The notes beneath the pieces are model-generated. The model searched no databases and had not been told where the DNA came from. It saw only the letters and a program-made list of their open reading frames with translations. The position numbers were made by a program, and so were the translations under genes. 64,000 nt of DNA, taken from positions 4,836,501-4,900,500 of the forward strand of contig CP066886.1 of assembly GCA_016745315.1 (NCBI GenBank), read 5' to 3'. This document shows, one piece after another, positions 7,218-18,295 of the stretch (its first letter is position 1; each line of letters starts with the position of its first letter). The DNA is from Arthrospira sp. PCC 9108. GTDB taxonomy: Bacteria; Cyanobacteriota; Cyanobacteriia; Cyanobacteriales; Microcoleaceae.

Positions 7218-8950
7218 ATGGCGGGGAATATGGGAAAGCGGGTTCACCTCTGGGAAAGTTGGGTTAAGCACGATCGCATTAATTTGGTTTTACTACTGGT
7301 CTGGTGCGCGATCGCCTTAATTTTGCGTCTGATCAACTTAGAAGCTAAACCAATCTGGAGTGATGAATTCGCCACCCTAGCCTTTAGCCTGGGTCATGGT
7401 TTCCATAGGGTCCCCTTGGATACAGCGATCGCTCCAGAATTACTGCTGTTTCCCCTACACTTGGGCGATCATATGGCGATCGCTTCCGTTTCCGAAAGGC
7501 TATTTACAGAAAGTAACCATCCCCCATTTACTTTTGGTTGACCCATCTGTGGGTTCACTGGTGGGGAACTCCGGGGGATTTAGTCTCAATTTATATAGCC
7601 AGATCCCTTAGTGTTCTATTTGGGGTCGCTACAGTTCCCGCTATATTTGGCTTGGGGTGGCTATGTTTTAGATCTGTACTCGTTGGACATCTGGCGGCGG
7701 CGTTGATGGCCGTTTCACCATTTGGGGTATATTTAGCCCAGGAAGCACGACACTACACTTTGGCAATGTTCTTGGCGATCGCATCTTTCGCCTGTCTCAC
7801 GGTCGCTATTGAACGCCTCAAAGCACAAATCTCTCTCCCGGTCTGGCTGGTTTTGGTGACTGTCATAGTTAATAGCCTAGCAATGGCCGTGCATTTCTTT
7901 TTTATCTTCCTCCTGATAGCCCAAGGGTTAATAGTTTTGGCATTTTGGATTCAGGATATCCGCTACTATCCTCTACGGTTTCCCAAGCTGAAACTCTGGA
8001 AAGGGTTTTATGCGATCGCATTAGGTACAGCTATCGGTAGCTTGGTGTGGTTGCCAATTTTTCTGAAAATTTCCACCGGAGATAGCCAGTTAATTGCTTG
8101 GACTTTACCGAGTCGCAATCATTTTATTGAGCCCATTTTTCGGCTAATCGCTTGGGTGATTACTATGGTGATTATGTTACCCGTCGAAAAGCAACCTTTG
8201 CCCATTATTATAGTTTCTAGTGCCGTGGCTTTGCTGGTTTTAGGGGTATTAGGAAAAGTAGTAATTGATGGTTGGAAGTTTCAAAGCGATCGCCACAAAG
8301 AATCACTGAAGTTATGGCTAGGCTTTACTTTGGTGATTATGGCTATATTTGTCGGAATGGCTTGGGCTATTGGTTTGGATTTAACCCTAGCAGCCCGATA
8401 TCAGTTTATTTATTTTCCCGTTGTGTTACTAATCCTGGCCGCCGGGTTGGCTAAAAGTTGGGAGTTTCCCGGAAAATCTCAATGGCGACGATATGCGATC
8501 GCTTTTATAGGTTTCATGTCTTTATTAGGTGGGTTAATGGTAGTGTATAACTTAGCTTACCACAAACCCGATCGCCCCGAACTTGTCGCTGAGGAAATAT
8601 CCGCTTATTTAAGGTCAGATATTCCCACCTTAATTGCCACCGTTCACAAAAGCCATGAACAAACCGGGGAAATGATGGGAATTGCCTGGGAATTACAAAA
8701 GTTAGGTATCCGGGAAAATTCCCCTTTCTTTCTACTGGCGCATCGCCATGATGGTGATTCTTTAACTTCGACCAATACCTTAGTTAAGACTCTGAATAGA
8801 TGGCCGCAACCCATGAATTTATGGTTGATTAACTTTGCCGCTGAATTTGACCATTCCGGGTCTAATTGTGAGCGAGAATTGGGGGTAAAATCTCGGGTTC
8901 CTGGTTATTTCTTGCGGATGTATCGCTGTGGGTATAATGAGAGTTTATGA
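7218..8950 (+). pseudogene. GT39-like membrane glycosyltransferase, split by a one-base frameshift
   Basis: Polytopic membrane protein of the dolichyl-phosphate-mannose/ArnT-like glycosyltransferase type, which transfers sugars from lipid carriers. The N-terminal part has a hydrophobic segment, then PIWSDEFATLAF with the acidic pair typical of the first periplasmic loop. After the shift, about 8-10 membrane segments follow (for example SVLFGVATVPAIFGLGWL), and an AQEARHYTLAMFLAIAS motif as in this family. The frame changes near 7532-7540 (CTTTTGG); one extra T would restore PPFTFWLTHLWVHWWG. Everything else is open, so either this is a sequencing error or a recent inactivation. ATG 7218 is chosen because the longer frame runs through the terminator upstream. 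Confidence 0.75.
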
Positions 8951-9042
8951 GGAGAATTGTGCTTTAATTTGCTAATGGGGTTTGCATGGGGGTGACACTT
9001 ACAGATACTATGGTTATTTAATAACATAAGTTAGCAAAAGAC

Positions 9043-10232
9043 ATGAAGGCAATTACTCTTCTCGGTTCTACAGGTTCTATCGGTACTCAAACTCTCGATA
9101 TTGTTGCTCATCACCCCGATAAGTTTAAAATTGTGGGATTAGCCACAGGTAGTAATGTCACTCTCCTGGCGCAACAGGTGCGACAGTTTCGGCCGGAAAT
9201 TGTCGCTATTTGTGACCAGAATAAGTTGTGGGAATTGCGAGAGGCGATCGCCGATCTTGACCCCCAACCCATTATAGAAGCAGGAGAGTCTGGTATAGTG
9301 GAAGTTGCCCGCTATGGAGACTCGGAAGCTGTGGTGACTGGTATTGTTGGCTGTGCCGGACTATTGCCAACAATTGCAGCTATTGAAGCCGGTAAGGATA
9401 TCGCCCTGGCTAATAAGGAAACTCTCATCGCTGGCGGACCTGTCGTCAATCCTATGATTGAGAAATATGGCGTTAAATTGTTACCCGCTGACTCCGAACA
9501 TTCCGCTATTTTTCAGTGTCTGCAAGGGGTTCCCTCTGGGGGTTTACGACGGATTATTCTGACAGCTTCTGGGGCGCTTTTCGTGATTGGCCTGTAGAAA
9601 GGTTAACCGAGGTCACAGTGGCTGATGCAACTACGCATCCTAATTGGTCCATGGGGCGTAAAATTACCGTTGATTCCGCTACCATGATGAATAAGGGTCT
9701 CGAGGTGATTGAGGCTCATTTTCTCTTTGGTTTGGATTATGATCAAATTGATATTGTCATTCATCCCCAGAGTATTATTCACTCTTTGATTGAGTTGCAG
9801 GATACTTCTGTATTGGCGCAGTTGGGTTGGCCGGATATGCGTTTGCCCCTATTATATGCTCTATCTTGGCCGGAAAGAATTTATACCGATTGGGAACAGT
9901 TGGATTTGGTCAAAGCTGGTAATTTGACTTTTAAAGCACCAGATAATCAAAAATATCCTTGTATGCAGTTAGCATACGCGGCCGGACGGTCTGGGGGGTC
10001 TATGCCAGCCGTGTTAAATGCCGCTAATGAACAGGCTGTGGCTCTGTTTTTAGATGAAAAAATTAGCTTTTTGGATATTCCCAAGGTCATTGAAATGGTG
10101 TGCGCGCGCCATGAACAAGATAATTGTCAAAATCCTAGTTTGGATGACATCTTAGCCGCCGACCTATGGGCGCGTCAAGCAGTTATAGAGGCTAGTGCAA
10201 GGGTTCATCAAAAAACGGCGATCGCTTTGTAG
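9043..10232 (+). CDS. dxr: 1-deoxy-D-xylulose-5-phosphate reductoisomerase (frameshifted as given)
   Basis: Catalyses the NADPH-dependent conversion of DXP to MEP, the first committed step of the plastid-type isoprenoid pathway, in the cytosol. The N-terminus has the Rossmann motif LLGSTGSIGTQTLDIV; ALANKETLIAGG and ADSEHSAIFQCLQG carry the metal and substrate-binding acidic residues; after the break come NWSMGRKITVDSATMMNKGLE and the C-terminal helical domain. Frame 1 ends at 9597 because the G-run at 9571 has four G instead of the five that would give SGGAFRDWP. Cyanobacteria depend on this pathway and no second copy is visible here, so a sequencing error is the simplest reading. Confidence 0.9.
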
Positions 10233-10265
10233 TTGATTGTATGTAGTTGATTGTATCCTAGAAAA

Positions 10266-10305
10266 ACCCGGTTTCTGTGTCCACTGGGAACTTGAGAAAC
10301 CGGGT
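10266..10305. terminator. Bidirectional terminator between dxr and glgA
   Basis: ACCCGGTTTCT (10266-10276) pairs with AGAAACCGGGT (10295-10305), followed by GTTTT on the + strand and preceded by AAAAA, which is a T-run on the - strand. It lies between the convergent genes dxr and glgA and can serve both. Confidence 0.75.
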
Positions 10306-10328
10306 GTTTTGCTTAACCGGGTGTCGCC

Positions 10329-11756
10329 CTAAGTGGTGACACCAGTTTCCGGTTGTACTTCAGGAGTTGGGGGTTGGTAGGAATAGTATCCCGCTACTTC
10401 CTCATAAACCTTGATGTATTCCCGGGCTGAGTTTTCCCAGCTAAAGTTTTGGTGCATGGCTCGCTGTTGGAGTCGCCGCCAATGGTCTTTATAGCGGAAA
10501 GCCTCCGAAGCGCGAACCATAGACGTAAAGAAGTCCAGAGGTTCGTAGCGGTCAAAACAGTAACCTGTGCCGCCTTCCCCTACTGGGTCGTTATGGGATA
10601 CCGTATCGACTAAGCCTCCTGTACGCCGCACAATGGGAATACAGCCATAACGCATTGCTAACATTTGGCTAATTCCGCAAGGCTCAAAACGACTGGGCAT
10701 AATTAAGGCATCCGCACCAGAATAAATCCGCCGTGATAGGGCATCATTAAACAGAATTTGGGTCGTCATTCTCCCCGGATAGCGGGATGCCATTTGCCAC
10801 ATTTGGGTTTCGTAATAGCGATCGCCTGTTCCCAGTAAAATAAATTGGGAATCAGTAAAGGACATAAACTGATCCATAATTTGAATTACTAGATCGAGTC
10901 CTTTTTGTTCCACCAGTCGTGTTACCATACCAATCAGGAAGGCACCGGAGTTAACTTCTAGTCCTAACTCTTCCTGAAGGGCAACTTTATTGGTTTTCCG
11001 TTTTTCCACGGTATCAGCATTAAAGTTTTCCACGATATAGCGATCGTTTTCCGGGTTATAAGACGACGTATCAATCCCATTAAGAATCCCCGACATTTTG
11101 CCACTTATATAGGAGAGCAAACCTTCCATGTTTTCCCCATAGCCAGCCGTTTGAATCTGACTAGCATAAGTGGGAGATACTGTAGTTACCCGGTCAGCAA
11201 ATTGAACCGCTGCCGCCATGACATTATGACCTTCCATAAACCAAGGACACCAGGTAATCCGTTCCAAAAACCAGCGCCAAGGTCCTTGATAAGCTAAATT
11301 ATGAATGGTAAAGATAGTACCTATATCAGGGGTTTCTTTCATCCATACGGGAATCATCCCGGTATGCCAATCATGACAGTGAACAATTTGGGGTTTCCAG
11401 TAATTCCAACAAAATTCAGCAGCCCCATTCGCAAATAGGGTGAACCGCCAATCCTCATCTTCTCCATAGTAAATCCGACGAGGCATAAACGAAGGATGTC
11501 CAAATAAATATAATGGAACATCAGTTTTGGGAAATGTCGTCTCAAAAACCGCAAATTTTTGATACATGGCGGTTCCCCACCATATAGGTTCCTTGGGTAT
11601 TTTGATTTTGTCTGGTAAAAAGCCATAGTAGGGCATAAATACCCGGACATCATGGCCCATTGCCCGCAAGACCTGGGGCAAAGCACCCACGACATCCCCC
11701 ATACCCCCGACTTTGGCCAGGGGTGCCGCTTCCGCCGCTACAAATAAAATTCGCAT
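10329..11756 (-). CDS. glgA: Glycogen (ADP-glucose) synthase, 475 aa
   Basis: GT5-family enzyme that adds glucose from ADP-glucose to growing alpha-1,4-glucan, the main carbon store in cyanobacteria. The N-terminal KVGGMGDVVG loop binds the ADP-glucose phosphates; VHCHDWHTG and GILNGID are typical of the family; the C-terminal domain has LVEQKGLDLV and the EX7E motif region MPSRFEPCGISQMLAMRYG. Length matches bacterial GlgA. The ORF is intact with ATG at 11756; it converges on dxr. Confidence 0.93.
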   Translation of the reverse strand: MRILFVAAEAAPLAKVGGMGDVVGALPQVLRAMGHDVRVFMPYYGFLPDKIKIPKEPIWWGTAMYQKFAVFETTFPKTDVPLYLFGHPSFMPRRIYYGEDEDWRFTLFANGAAEFCWNYWKPQIVHCHDWHTGMIPVWMKETPDIGTIFTIHNLAYQGPWRWFLERITWCPWFMEGHNVMAAAVQFADRVTTVSPTYASQIQTAGYGENMEGLLSYISGKMSGILNGIDTSSYNPENDRYIVENFNADTVEKRKTNKVALQEELGLEVNSGAFLIGMVTRLVEQKGLDLVIQIMDQFMSFTDSQFILLGTGDRYYETQMWQMASRYPGRMTTQILFNDALSRRIYSGADALIMPSRFEPCGISQMLAMRYGCIPIVRRTGGLVDTVSHNDPVGEGGTGYCFDRYEPLDFFTSMVRASEAFRYKDHWRRLQQRAMHQNFSWENSAREYIKVYEEVAGYYSYQPPTPEVQPETGVTT

Positions 11757-11869
11757 AATTGTATTTTGCGTTCCCTTAGATCGAGATGCGTAACGTGATC
11801 ATACCGGAGGCCGTTGCAATATTTTTACATTTTTCCGAAAGTACCTAGAATGATCCCACCGGTCAGCCT

Positions 11870-12162
11870 AGAGCAAGAAGTGATCAACGTTCACACATGA
11901 ATGCTCCGCCACCTGCGTTCCGCGAGGTGGGGGTGGGGACAAGGATTTATCCCTCGTGACAGGTGGCATTCTCACCGTGTTGCGGGAACTTTTGCCCGCA
12001 TACACCCCTAAGTCGTTTCCGCTTCGGGCTGATGAATAGTTTTGCCCTGAGTCTGACGTTGATTAACCGACTACAGAGGACTTATAAGCCGCTTTACCTT
12101 TCTCAACCAATCGTGTCTCTGGGGAGTTCGGGTTCTATGCCCGCCCATTACCGTGCCAGTTG
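11870..12162. other. Flank of GII-1: short ORF remnant
   Basis: On the + strand a frame running to a TAG at about 12034 reads GGILTVLRELLPAYTPKSF, which looks like the C-terminus of a protein whose beginning is missing. A GC-rich hairpin with CCACCTGCGTTCCGCGAGGTGG lies at about 11910. It may be the remains of an insertion sequence that was the intron's target; I cannot assign a family. Confidence 0.3.
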
Positions 12163-14718
12163 ATTAGGGGTCGAGAGTGAAGTCACCTTCACCCCCTCCC
12201 ATTCAGAACCGTGCATGAAAGTTTCCCTTCACACGGCTCCTAGTTTGATTGCTCCATTGTTAAGGACACAGCATCGGCTTCATCTAGTGCCGTTTTATCA
12301 TCATGACAGTGGCGGTGCAATAGTTGAAGATTCTTGTACTCCTCTTTACCACCTTGGCTTCGAGGTACTATGTGGTCTACTTCAACTAAATCTGATGGGG
12401 TAAAGTATTGCCCACACCAGGCGCACCTACCTTTTTGCTTTTTAAGTAGTTTTGCTACCCTTGTTGGTGTATCGATTGCCTGACCTTTCCTGGTTGCCCA
12501 ATAAGTCCAATTTCCGTCGTATGGTGTTGCATCCGGGCGCACTAGGGTATGTCTGACAATTGGCGTCCAGCTATGCTTGTGGAAATGTAACCCATCTTTG
12601 GTTTGGAACATCCAACTTTCTTGTCTTTCTTTCCCATTACTGAGTTTAACTTTTCCAGGTATGAAATAATTACTCAGTTTTTCGTAGTTTGCCTTTCCGC
12701 ATCTTGAGACTGTCCATGCCCTTAACATTTGCCAAATTATGTGGTCTAGCTTAGAGAAGGTTTCTATTGAAACGACCCCTGAATAGTAATTTGACCATCC
12801 CCGTATTATCGGATTTAGCTTGCTAATCAAGGCTGATTGGGGTGCTGTCTTATGTTGTTTGATTACACCCTTAATCACTTCTATCTGGGCTTTAACTGCC
12901 TTCTTACTGGGTTTGATGTGGGTTAAAAAGGTTTTCCTTGTGTCCCTATTTATCTTCCCCGCTCTATGTTTTCCTGCTGGGTATTGCCTAATATTGAATC
13001 CCAAGAAATCGAAACCAGGTTCTTCTGTTTTCCCTTCATATTGTATGGGGTTAAGTGTATGACACACTCTGGTCTTTTCCGGTTTAATCTCTAATCCTAT
13101 AGGTTTTAACCAACGGGAAATAGCAGTTTTGCACTGTTCAATGATGTCCAGTGACGGTGATATCACTACAAAATCATCAGCGTATCTTATTAGGGTGGCT
13201 TTAACTTTACCCCCACTTGCTTTTGGATACATTGTTTCAATTAACCTAGCCATTCCATCCAGTGCAATGTTGGCGAGTATTGGACTTATTACCCCTCCTT
13301 GTGGTGTCCCGGCTTCTGTATCCTCGAATACGCCATTGTCTAGCACTCCTGCTTTTAACCATTGTTTCAGGTCGCGTTTAATTACGCTAGGACAATGAAT
13401 TTTGGACAGTAGGTAATCATGGTTTATTCGGTCGAAGCATTTCGCTATATCCGCATCAAGGACATAGTATTGACCCTGATTTATGGCCGTGTATATTCTA
13501 CCAATCGCGTCATGGGCTGACCTGCCTGGTCTGAACCCGTAGCTTGTGCCTTCAAATCTCCCTTCCCATTCGGGTTCGAGAGCCGATTTCACCAAGGCTT
13601 GCCTGGCTCTATCTTGGATTGTGGGTATCCCTAGAGGACGTTTCTCATCCCTTCCAGGTTTTGGAATCCACACCCTTCGTAGTGGTTTTGTTTTGAGGTT
13701 TCCCTTGATTTTCTCAGCCATTTCTAACCTTTGCTTAGGGGATATTACGACCATCCCATCTACTCCAGCCGTCTTTTTGCCTTGATTGTCTTGGGTCACC
13801 CGTCGCACCGCTAAGAGCCGGGCATAATATGATTTCACCAATAGACGTTGCCACCTTCTAACCTTCGCGTCCTGTCCCGATTTAGCTGCTTGGAATATCC
13901 TCTTTTGGAGCTTAAAGACGTATCGCTGAACCTTAGTCCAGTTGATACTTCTCCATACAAACGCACGTCTTGATTGGTCTGGTTTTCCCAAATCCGTTCT
14001 TTAAACTCGATTTCGTCATATTAACCCTTAATCGACTCTATCCTTGCAATCAAACCGTGACCCGTTGGCATATCCCGTCCATTACAGCCGGGCGTTAGCT
14101 TCTGGTCACATCTCACTCCCTCAAAGGCCTGCGCTTACACTTTCACTACTGAACATTTCGACCAAATGATTCAGAGCCATTGAGGGGTTAAAACGTTCCG
14201 TTTATATGGGCTTTCCATCTTTAGATTTGTCCTCTCCACCGGGGTACTTTAAAGGTCTGTGTAGGTAGTTTATCTAGCCTCCTACTTTTCCCCTTACTCT
14301 TTTGAGCGCAGCGTATCAACCTATTTCGCTACTTAGTTCTTACGATGGTTCAAGTCAGACATTTGGCTCACGCCTAATCATGGATGGTTGGCAGTGGTCA
14401 TGGTTCCAATACTAGGTTGTATCTCGGAGCCTTCCGTTCCCCACTTCAATCTGACGGGTTGTGAGTCCTGAAATTGGGGGTGGCTATCGCCGTTACTCTC
14501 TACGCAATTGTTAAAGAATCATTAATATTTCCGATTTTGCGTTTTGACCTTGAGTTCCCTACCTTGTTTTGTATATTTCTATACCAAACGTTGGGACATA
14601 TAAACAGTTATGGGGATGGTCAGAAGCGAGATCCTTATATTCAACCAAGGGGTTGAAGTCCCCACCAGGCGGTTATTTCGGGTATTGCAACCCTATTTCA
14701 TGCCTGAACGTCTCGCAC
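12163..14718 (-). mobile_element. Group II intron GII-1 with intact RT ORF
   Basis: Complete retroelement on the minus strand. The 5' end is GTGCGAG at 14718; the 3' end is CCCCTAAT at 12163. Domain V (GAGCCGTGTGAAGGGAAACT...) lies at about 12200-12237, just after the RT stop. Domain I occupies about 14000-14718. The single ORF lies in domain IV. It is the only RT-bearing intron in the window whose protein reads without interruption, so it is the best candidate for an active element and a source of protein acting on the defective copies. Confidence 0.9.
12240..13991 (-). CDS. ltrA: Group II intron reverse transcriptase/maturase with HNH endonuclease, 583 aa
   Basis: Multifunctional intron-encoded protein that helps the intron RNA fold and splice, nicks the target and copies the intron RNA into DNA. 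RT blocks are in order: KPGRDEKRPLGIPTIQDRA (RT-2), GFRPGRSAHDAI, DADIAKCFDRINHD (RT-3), GTPQGGVISPILANI (RT-4), then the catalytic IRYADDFVVIS (RT-5). Domain X follows (SNYYSG..), and the C-terminus is an HNH nuclease with CAWCGQYF, EVDHIVPRSQGG and LQLLHRHCHDDK. The frame is intact, and the RT-2 block lacks the extra A found in the six other RT copies. The symbol is used in the family sense. Confidence 0.93.
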   Translation of the reverse strand: MGKPDQSRRAFVWRSINWTKVQRYVFKLQKRIFQAAKSGQDAKVRRWQRLLVKSYYARLLAVRRVTQDNQGKKTAGVDGMVVISPKQRLEMAEKIKGNLKTKPLRRVWIPKPGRDEKRPLGIPTIQDRARQALVKSALEPEWEGRFEGTSYGFRPGRSAHDAIGRIYTAINQGQYYVLDADIAKCFDRINHDYLLSKIHCPSVIKRDLKQWLKAGVLDNGVFEDTEAGTPQGGVISPILANIALDGMARLIETMYPKASGGKVKATLIRYADDFVVISPSLDIIEQCKTAISRWLKPIGLEIKPEKTRVCHTLNPIQYEGKTEEPGFDFLGFNIRQYPAGKHRAGKINRDTRKTFLTHIKPSKKAVKAQIEVIKGVIKQHKTAPQSALISKLNPIIRGWSNYYSGVVSIETFSKLDHIIWQMLRAWTVSRCGKANYEKLSNYFIPGKVKLSNGKERQESWMFQTKDGLHFHKHSWTPIVRHTLVRPDATPYDGNWTYWATRKGQAIDTPTRVAKLLKKQKGRCAWCGQYFTPSDLVEVDHIVPRSQGGKEEYKNLQLLHRHCHDDKTALDEADAVSLTMEQSN

Positions 14719-14846
14719 AGATAGAAGAACTATACCACAATCTCCGCTCCTTGACCCCCACGCCGCAGGCAGGTGGGGGAGTGCGTCGCTCTTTTTGTTC
14801 AACCATTGTATGTTGCTAATAGCATCTGGGATTAGTTTAATTATTG

Positions 14847-14873
14847 ACACCAACCCGGTTGTGGTTGGTGTCC
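14847..14873. terminator. Perfect 10-bp hairpin upstream of gene-A fragment
   Basis: GACACCAACC pairs with GGTTGGTGTC around CGGTTGT. There is no clear T-run after it, so whether it terminates transcription is uncertain. It sits 10 bases before the ATG of the gene-A fragment. Confidence 0.4.
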
Positions 14874-14882
14874 TGATTGACT

Positions 14883-15023
14883 ATGGTGCAGGTTGAATAC
14901 CTGTTATCCCGATTTAACTTAAAGCCTTATCCTAACGACGATAACCGGAATTTACTTAACCCGATAACTATGCCTAGTTACTCAGATATTACTCACAATC
15001 TGGTATTGCACAGTGAGGAATGA
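14883..15023 (+). pseudogene. Gene A: N-terminal fragment cut by the IS1-family element
   Basis: ATG at 14883 opens a frame (MVQVEYLLSRFNLKPYPNDD...) whose first 39 codons are clear gene A; at 15002 it runs into the terminal repeat of the IS1-family element and stops at 15023. A near-identical stretch occurs at 37624-37798. I do not recognise the family. As this copy keeps its own start (ATGGTGCAG) and the other has a start supplied by an inverted repeat, this is the original 5' end. Confidence 0.5.
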
Positions 15024-15301
15024 TGAAGAGAACGGAGGAAGTTGTCCATGCTTCAAATAATAGATAAGTAAGCGAATTGATTTGTACAACATCTCAGTGG
15101 ACTTGGAATAACACAAAGTTTTGCGATGTAGCCTGGCTAAATAGTGCCTCAGACGGCAGTTTTCTCCTTCTACTCTTGTCATAGCCGTTTTGCTGACTAG
15201 ATGATTGCAATCCTCAATTAAGCAAGGATAAACTTTGTATCCGTCCGTAATATATAGAAAACAAGCCCAGCCCTGAATCATTTGCCATAATGTGGTAAAA
15301 G
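14982..15301 (-). pseudogene. IS1 InsB transposase, C-terminal part
   Basis: Continues the InsB frame after the intron: FTTLWQMIQG, then YITDGYKVYP with the second catalytic Asp region, and TRVEGENCRLRHYLARLHRKT with the DDE glutamate. Joining base 17892 to base 15301 (minus strand) reads GDRSLLTFTTLW without a shift, which confirms the intron ends. The same sequence is present at 39948-40225. Confidence 0.75.
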
Positions 15302-15971
15302 GTGCGAGACGTTCAGGCATCAAATAGGGCTGCAATGCCCGAAATAACTGCCTGGTGAGGATTTATACCCCTTGGTTGAATATAAGGAGATCTCTCCTGA
15401 CCATCCTCATAACTGTTTATATGTCCCGACGTTTGGAAAAATCCAAACAAGGCAGGGAACTCAAGGTCATGAACCAACTGAGAAATCAGGGAGTAAAGAG
15501 TAACGGCGACAGCCACCCCCAGTTTTGGGAATCATAGCCCCAGGACTGAAGCGGGGAACGGAAGGGGTGAAGTAGAACCTACTACCAGATGCGACCACTG
15601 CCAACCATCCATGATTAGGGAAACCGAATGTCCGGCTTGAACCATCGTCATTATTGAGCAGCGAAACAGGTTGATACGCTGCGCTCAAAAGAGTAAGGGG
15701 AAAAGTAGGGTAATCTTTTCATCACCTACACAGACCTTTAAAAGTACCCCGGTGGAAAGGACAAATCTCAAGATGGAATGCCCATATAAATGGAACGTTT
15801 TAAGTCCTCCTAGACTCTGATTATTTGGTCGAAATATCAGTAGGGATAAGTGTAACCGCAAGTCTCGGAGGATGTGAGATGTGACCAAAAGCCAACACCC
15901 TGCTGTAATAGTAGGGATATGCTAACAGGTCACGGTTTGATTGTAAGGAATAGAGTTTAGTAGGTGTACAA

Positions 15972-17788
15972 ATGGCGATAGCGAGTTTAAAGAAAGGGTT
16001 GGGAAAACCAAAACCAATCAAGACTACGAACAACGCATGGAAGACAATCCCATGGACTAAGGTTCAACGGAAAGTATTCAAGCTCCAAAAGAGTATATTT
16101 CAAGCAGCTAAATCGGGACAAGACGCTAAGGGACGAAGATGGCAACGTCTATTGGTGAAGTCATATTATGCCCGGCTCCTAGCAGTGCGACTGTAGGGGC
16201 GGGTTCCACGGTCAGCCATGCTTCCCAACAGTCAGCTTAATAAACCCGCCCCCCAGGCGGGTCAAGGCAAGAAGACAGCCGGTGTTGATGGAGTAAGAGT
16301 AATCTCTCCAAGACAAAGGTTTGAGCTTGTGGAGAACATTAAGGGAAATATCAAAGCAAAACCACTGCGACGGGTGTGGATACCAAAACCTGGCAGGGAT
16401 GAAAAAAGCTGGAATAGGAATACCCACAATCCAAGATAGAGCAAGGCAAGCCTTGGTCAAGTCGGCTCTCGAACCTGAATGGGAATCGAGATTTGAAGGT
16501 ACAAGCTACGGGTTCCGTCCCGGACGGTCAGCCCAGGATGCAATAGGCAGGATTTACGCTGCCATAAATCGAGGACAATATTATGTTCTCGATGCCGATA
16601 TAGCAAAATGCTCTTACCGTGAACCATGATTACCTACTGTCCAAAATTCATTGTCCAAGTAGCCTAAAAAGAGACCTGAAACAATGGCTCAAAGCCGGCG
16701 TGCTAGATAACGGTGTATTAGAGGATACAGAAACAGGGACACCTCAAGGAGGGGTAATAAGTCCAATACTCGCCAACATCGCACTGTTGGGAATGGAAAG
16801 GCTAGTTAAAGAAATGTATCCTAACAAAGGAACAACCACTCAGATAAACCTTATAAGATACGCCGATGATTTCGTGGTAATCTCCAAAGACCTAGGAATC
16901 ATTGAACAGTGCAAAACTGCTATCACCGAATGGTTAAAACCTGTAGGATTAGAGATTAAACCCGAAAAGACTCGAATTGGTCACACACTCAAACCTATTG
17001 AGTCTAATGGCAAAACAGAAGAACCTGGGTTTGATTTCCTCGGATTCAATATCAGGCAATACCCAGTAGGAAAATATAAAACTGGAAAAACAGGGGGACG
17101 TAAGAGCCGATTAATCGGACATAAAACCCACATAAAACCCAGCCCAAAAGCAGTTGCCCACACATAAGCGATAAAAGGTGTAATTAAACAATCTAAAACT
17201 GCACCTCAATCAGCCCTGATTAAACATCTAAACCCGATGATTCGGTGATGGACAAATTATTATTCAGCGGTAGTCTCAACAGAGACCTTCAATAAGCTAG
17301 ACAACATAGTTTGGCAAATGTTACGGGCATGGACAAAATCAAGATGCCAAAAGGCAAGTTACGAAAAGCTAGGAAACTATTTCAGACATGGAATGGTTAA
17401 ACTTAGCAATGGGAAAGAAAGGCATGAATCTTGGTTATTCCAGACCAAAGATGGAATCCAATTATGGAAACATAAGTGGACTCCAATTGTCAGACACACC
17501 CTAATACGCCCGGAAGCAACACTTTATGACGGAAATTGGACTTACTGGGCAAACAGGAAAGGACAAGCAATCGATACGCCAAATAGAGTTGCAAAACTAC
17601 TCAAGAAACCAAAAGGTAGATGTACCTGGTGTGGGCAATTCTTTACCCCGTCAGACTTTATTGAAGTAGACCATATTGTACCTAGAAGCCAAGGCGGAAA
17701 GGATGAATACAAGAATCTTCAACTATTACATCGCCATTGTCACGATGATAAAACAGCTCTTGATGAAGAGATGATGCTGTACTCTTAA
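15972..17788 (+). pseudogene. Degenerate group II intron RT of GII-2
   Basis: Starts with MAIASLKKGLGKPKP at 15972 and ends in the HNH region (CTWCGQFFTPSDFIEVDHIVPR). Lesions: a 71-bp palindromic insertion at 16191; an extra A in the A6 run at 16402-16407; a rewritten stretch at 16611 (TGCTCTTACCGTGAACC instead of TGCTTTGACCGAATAAACC); GAA to TAA at about 17165; and a TGA near 17243. YADD is present (LIRYADDFVVIS). It is certainly inactive, but shares its first three lesions with other copies. Confidence 0.88.
16191..16261. repeat. 71-bp palindromic insert in RT gene (copy in GII-2)
   Basis: Begins CTGTAGGGGCGGGTT and ends AACCCGCC...CAGGCGGGT; GGGGCGGGTT and AACCCGCCCC form the stem. It replaces about 17 bases of RT sequence and brings a stop at its left edge and an ATG (16218) in its middle. 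Confidence 0.75.
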
Positions 17789-17891
17789 CAAGGAGACGGT
17801 CAAACTAGGAGCCGTATGAGGTGAAATTCTCATGTACGGTTCTGCTGCTGAATGGGAGGGGTAGACCGTGAGGTCTATCTCGACCCCTAAT

Positions 17892-18295
17892 TCAGCAATG
17901 AGCGGTCGCCTATGACAAACTTCAGAATTCCAGGCAGTTTGGTATTCACAACTGTCCAGACCCAGATGGTTTTTTTTGAACCCACAAAAGTCTGAAGCTC
18001 ATCAATTTGAGCTATTTCAGGAATTTCATAGTTTTCCTCATCACATCTGGGTTTCTGCAACTCTAACCCAGTTAAGTATTGTGTTGTGAGAAATACCAGT
18101 GACTCTCTCAATGGCTCGAAATCCCATGCCATTGAGGGACATTTTCACACAAAGCTCTTTGACATCAGAACTGTAACCTCCAGGACAGGGATTTTCTCGA
18201 AATTGGCGACCACATTCACGGCACAGGTAACTCTGTTTTCCCTGACGATGACCATTTTTGACTACTTTATGGCTTTGGCAATAAGGACAATCCAT
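17892..18295 (-). pseudogene. IS1 InsA and first part of InsB transposase
   Basis: InsA starts at 18295 with the zinc-finger pattern CPYCQSHKVVKNG...YLCRECGRQF and a helix-turn-helix (GFRAIERVTGISHNTILNW). InsA ends at 18041. A shifted frame beginning around 18060 (QKPRCDEENYE...) continues as InsB to GDRS, the usual IS1 frameshift arrangement, where the group II intron interrupts it at 17891. The DDE core begins at IDELQTFVGSKK. Confidence 0.75.

Larger units (their letters stand above)
15302..17891 (+). mobile_element. Group II intron GII-2, antisense in the IS1 transposase gene
   Basis: The 5' end GTGCGAG at 15302 and the 3' end CCCCTAAT at 17891 are confirmed because their removal restores the IS1 frame. 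Domain V is at about 17809-17842. The intron is oriented opposite to the transposase gene, so it cannot splice from the transposase mRNA. Its RT is broken in several places. Confidence 0.88.

Noticed and set aside
15467..16033. Several 60-80 residue ORFs recurring in each intron (such as MSAAYQPVSL.. and MVTSHILRDL..)
   Set aside because: They lie in the ribozyme domains, recur because the RNA is conserved, and have no ribosome-binding site or protein-like features.
17600..17788. HNH domain as a stand-alone homing endonuclease
   Set aside because: It is the C-terminal domain of the group II intron RT, in the same frame order as in the intact copy.
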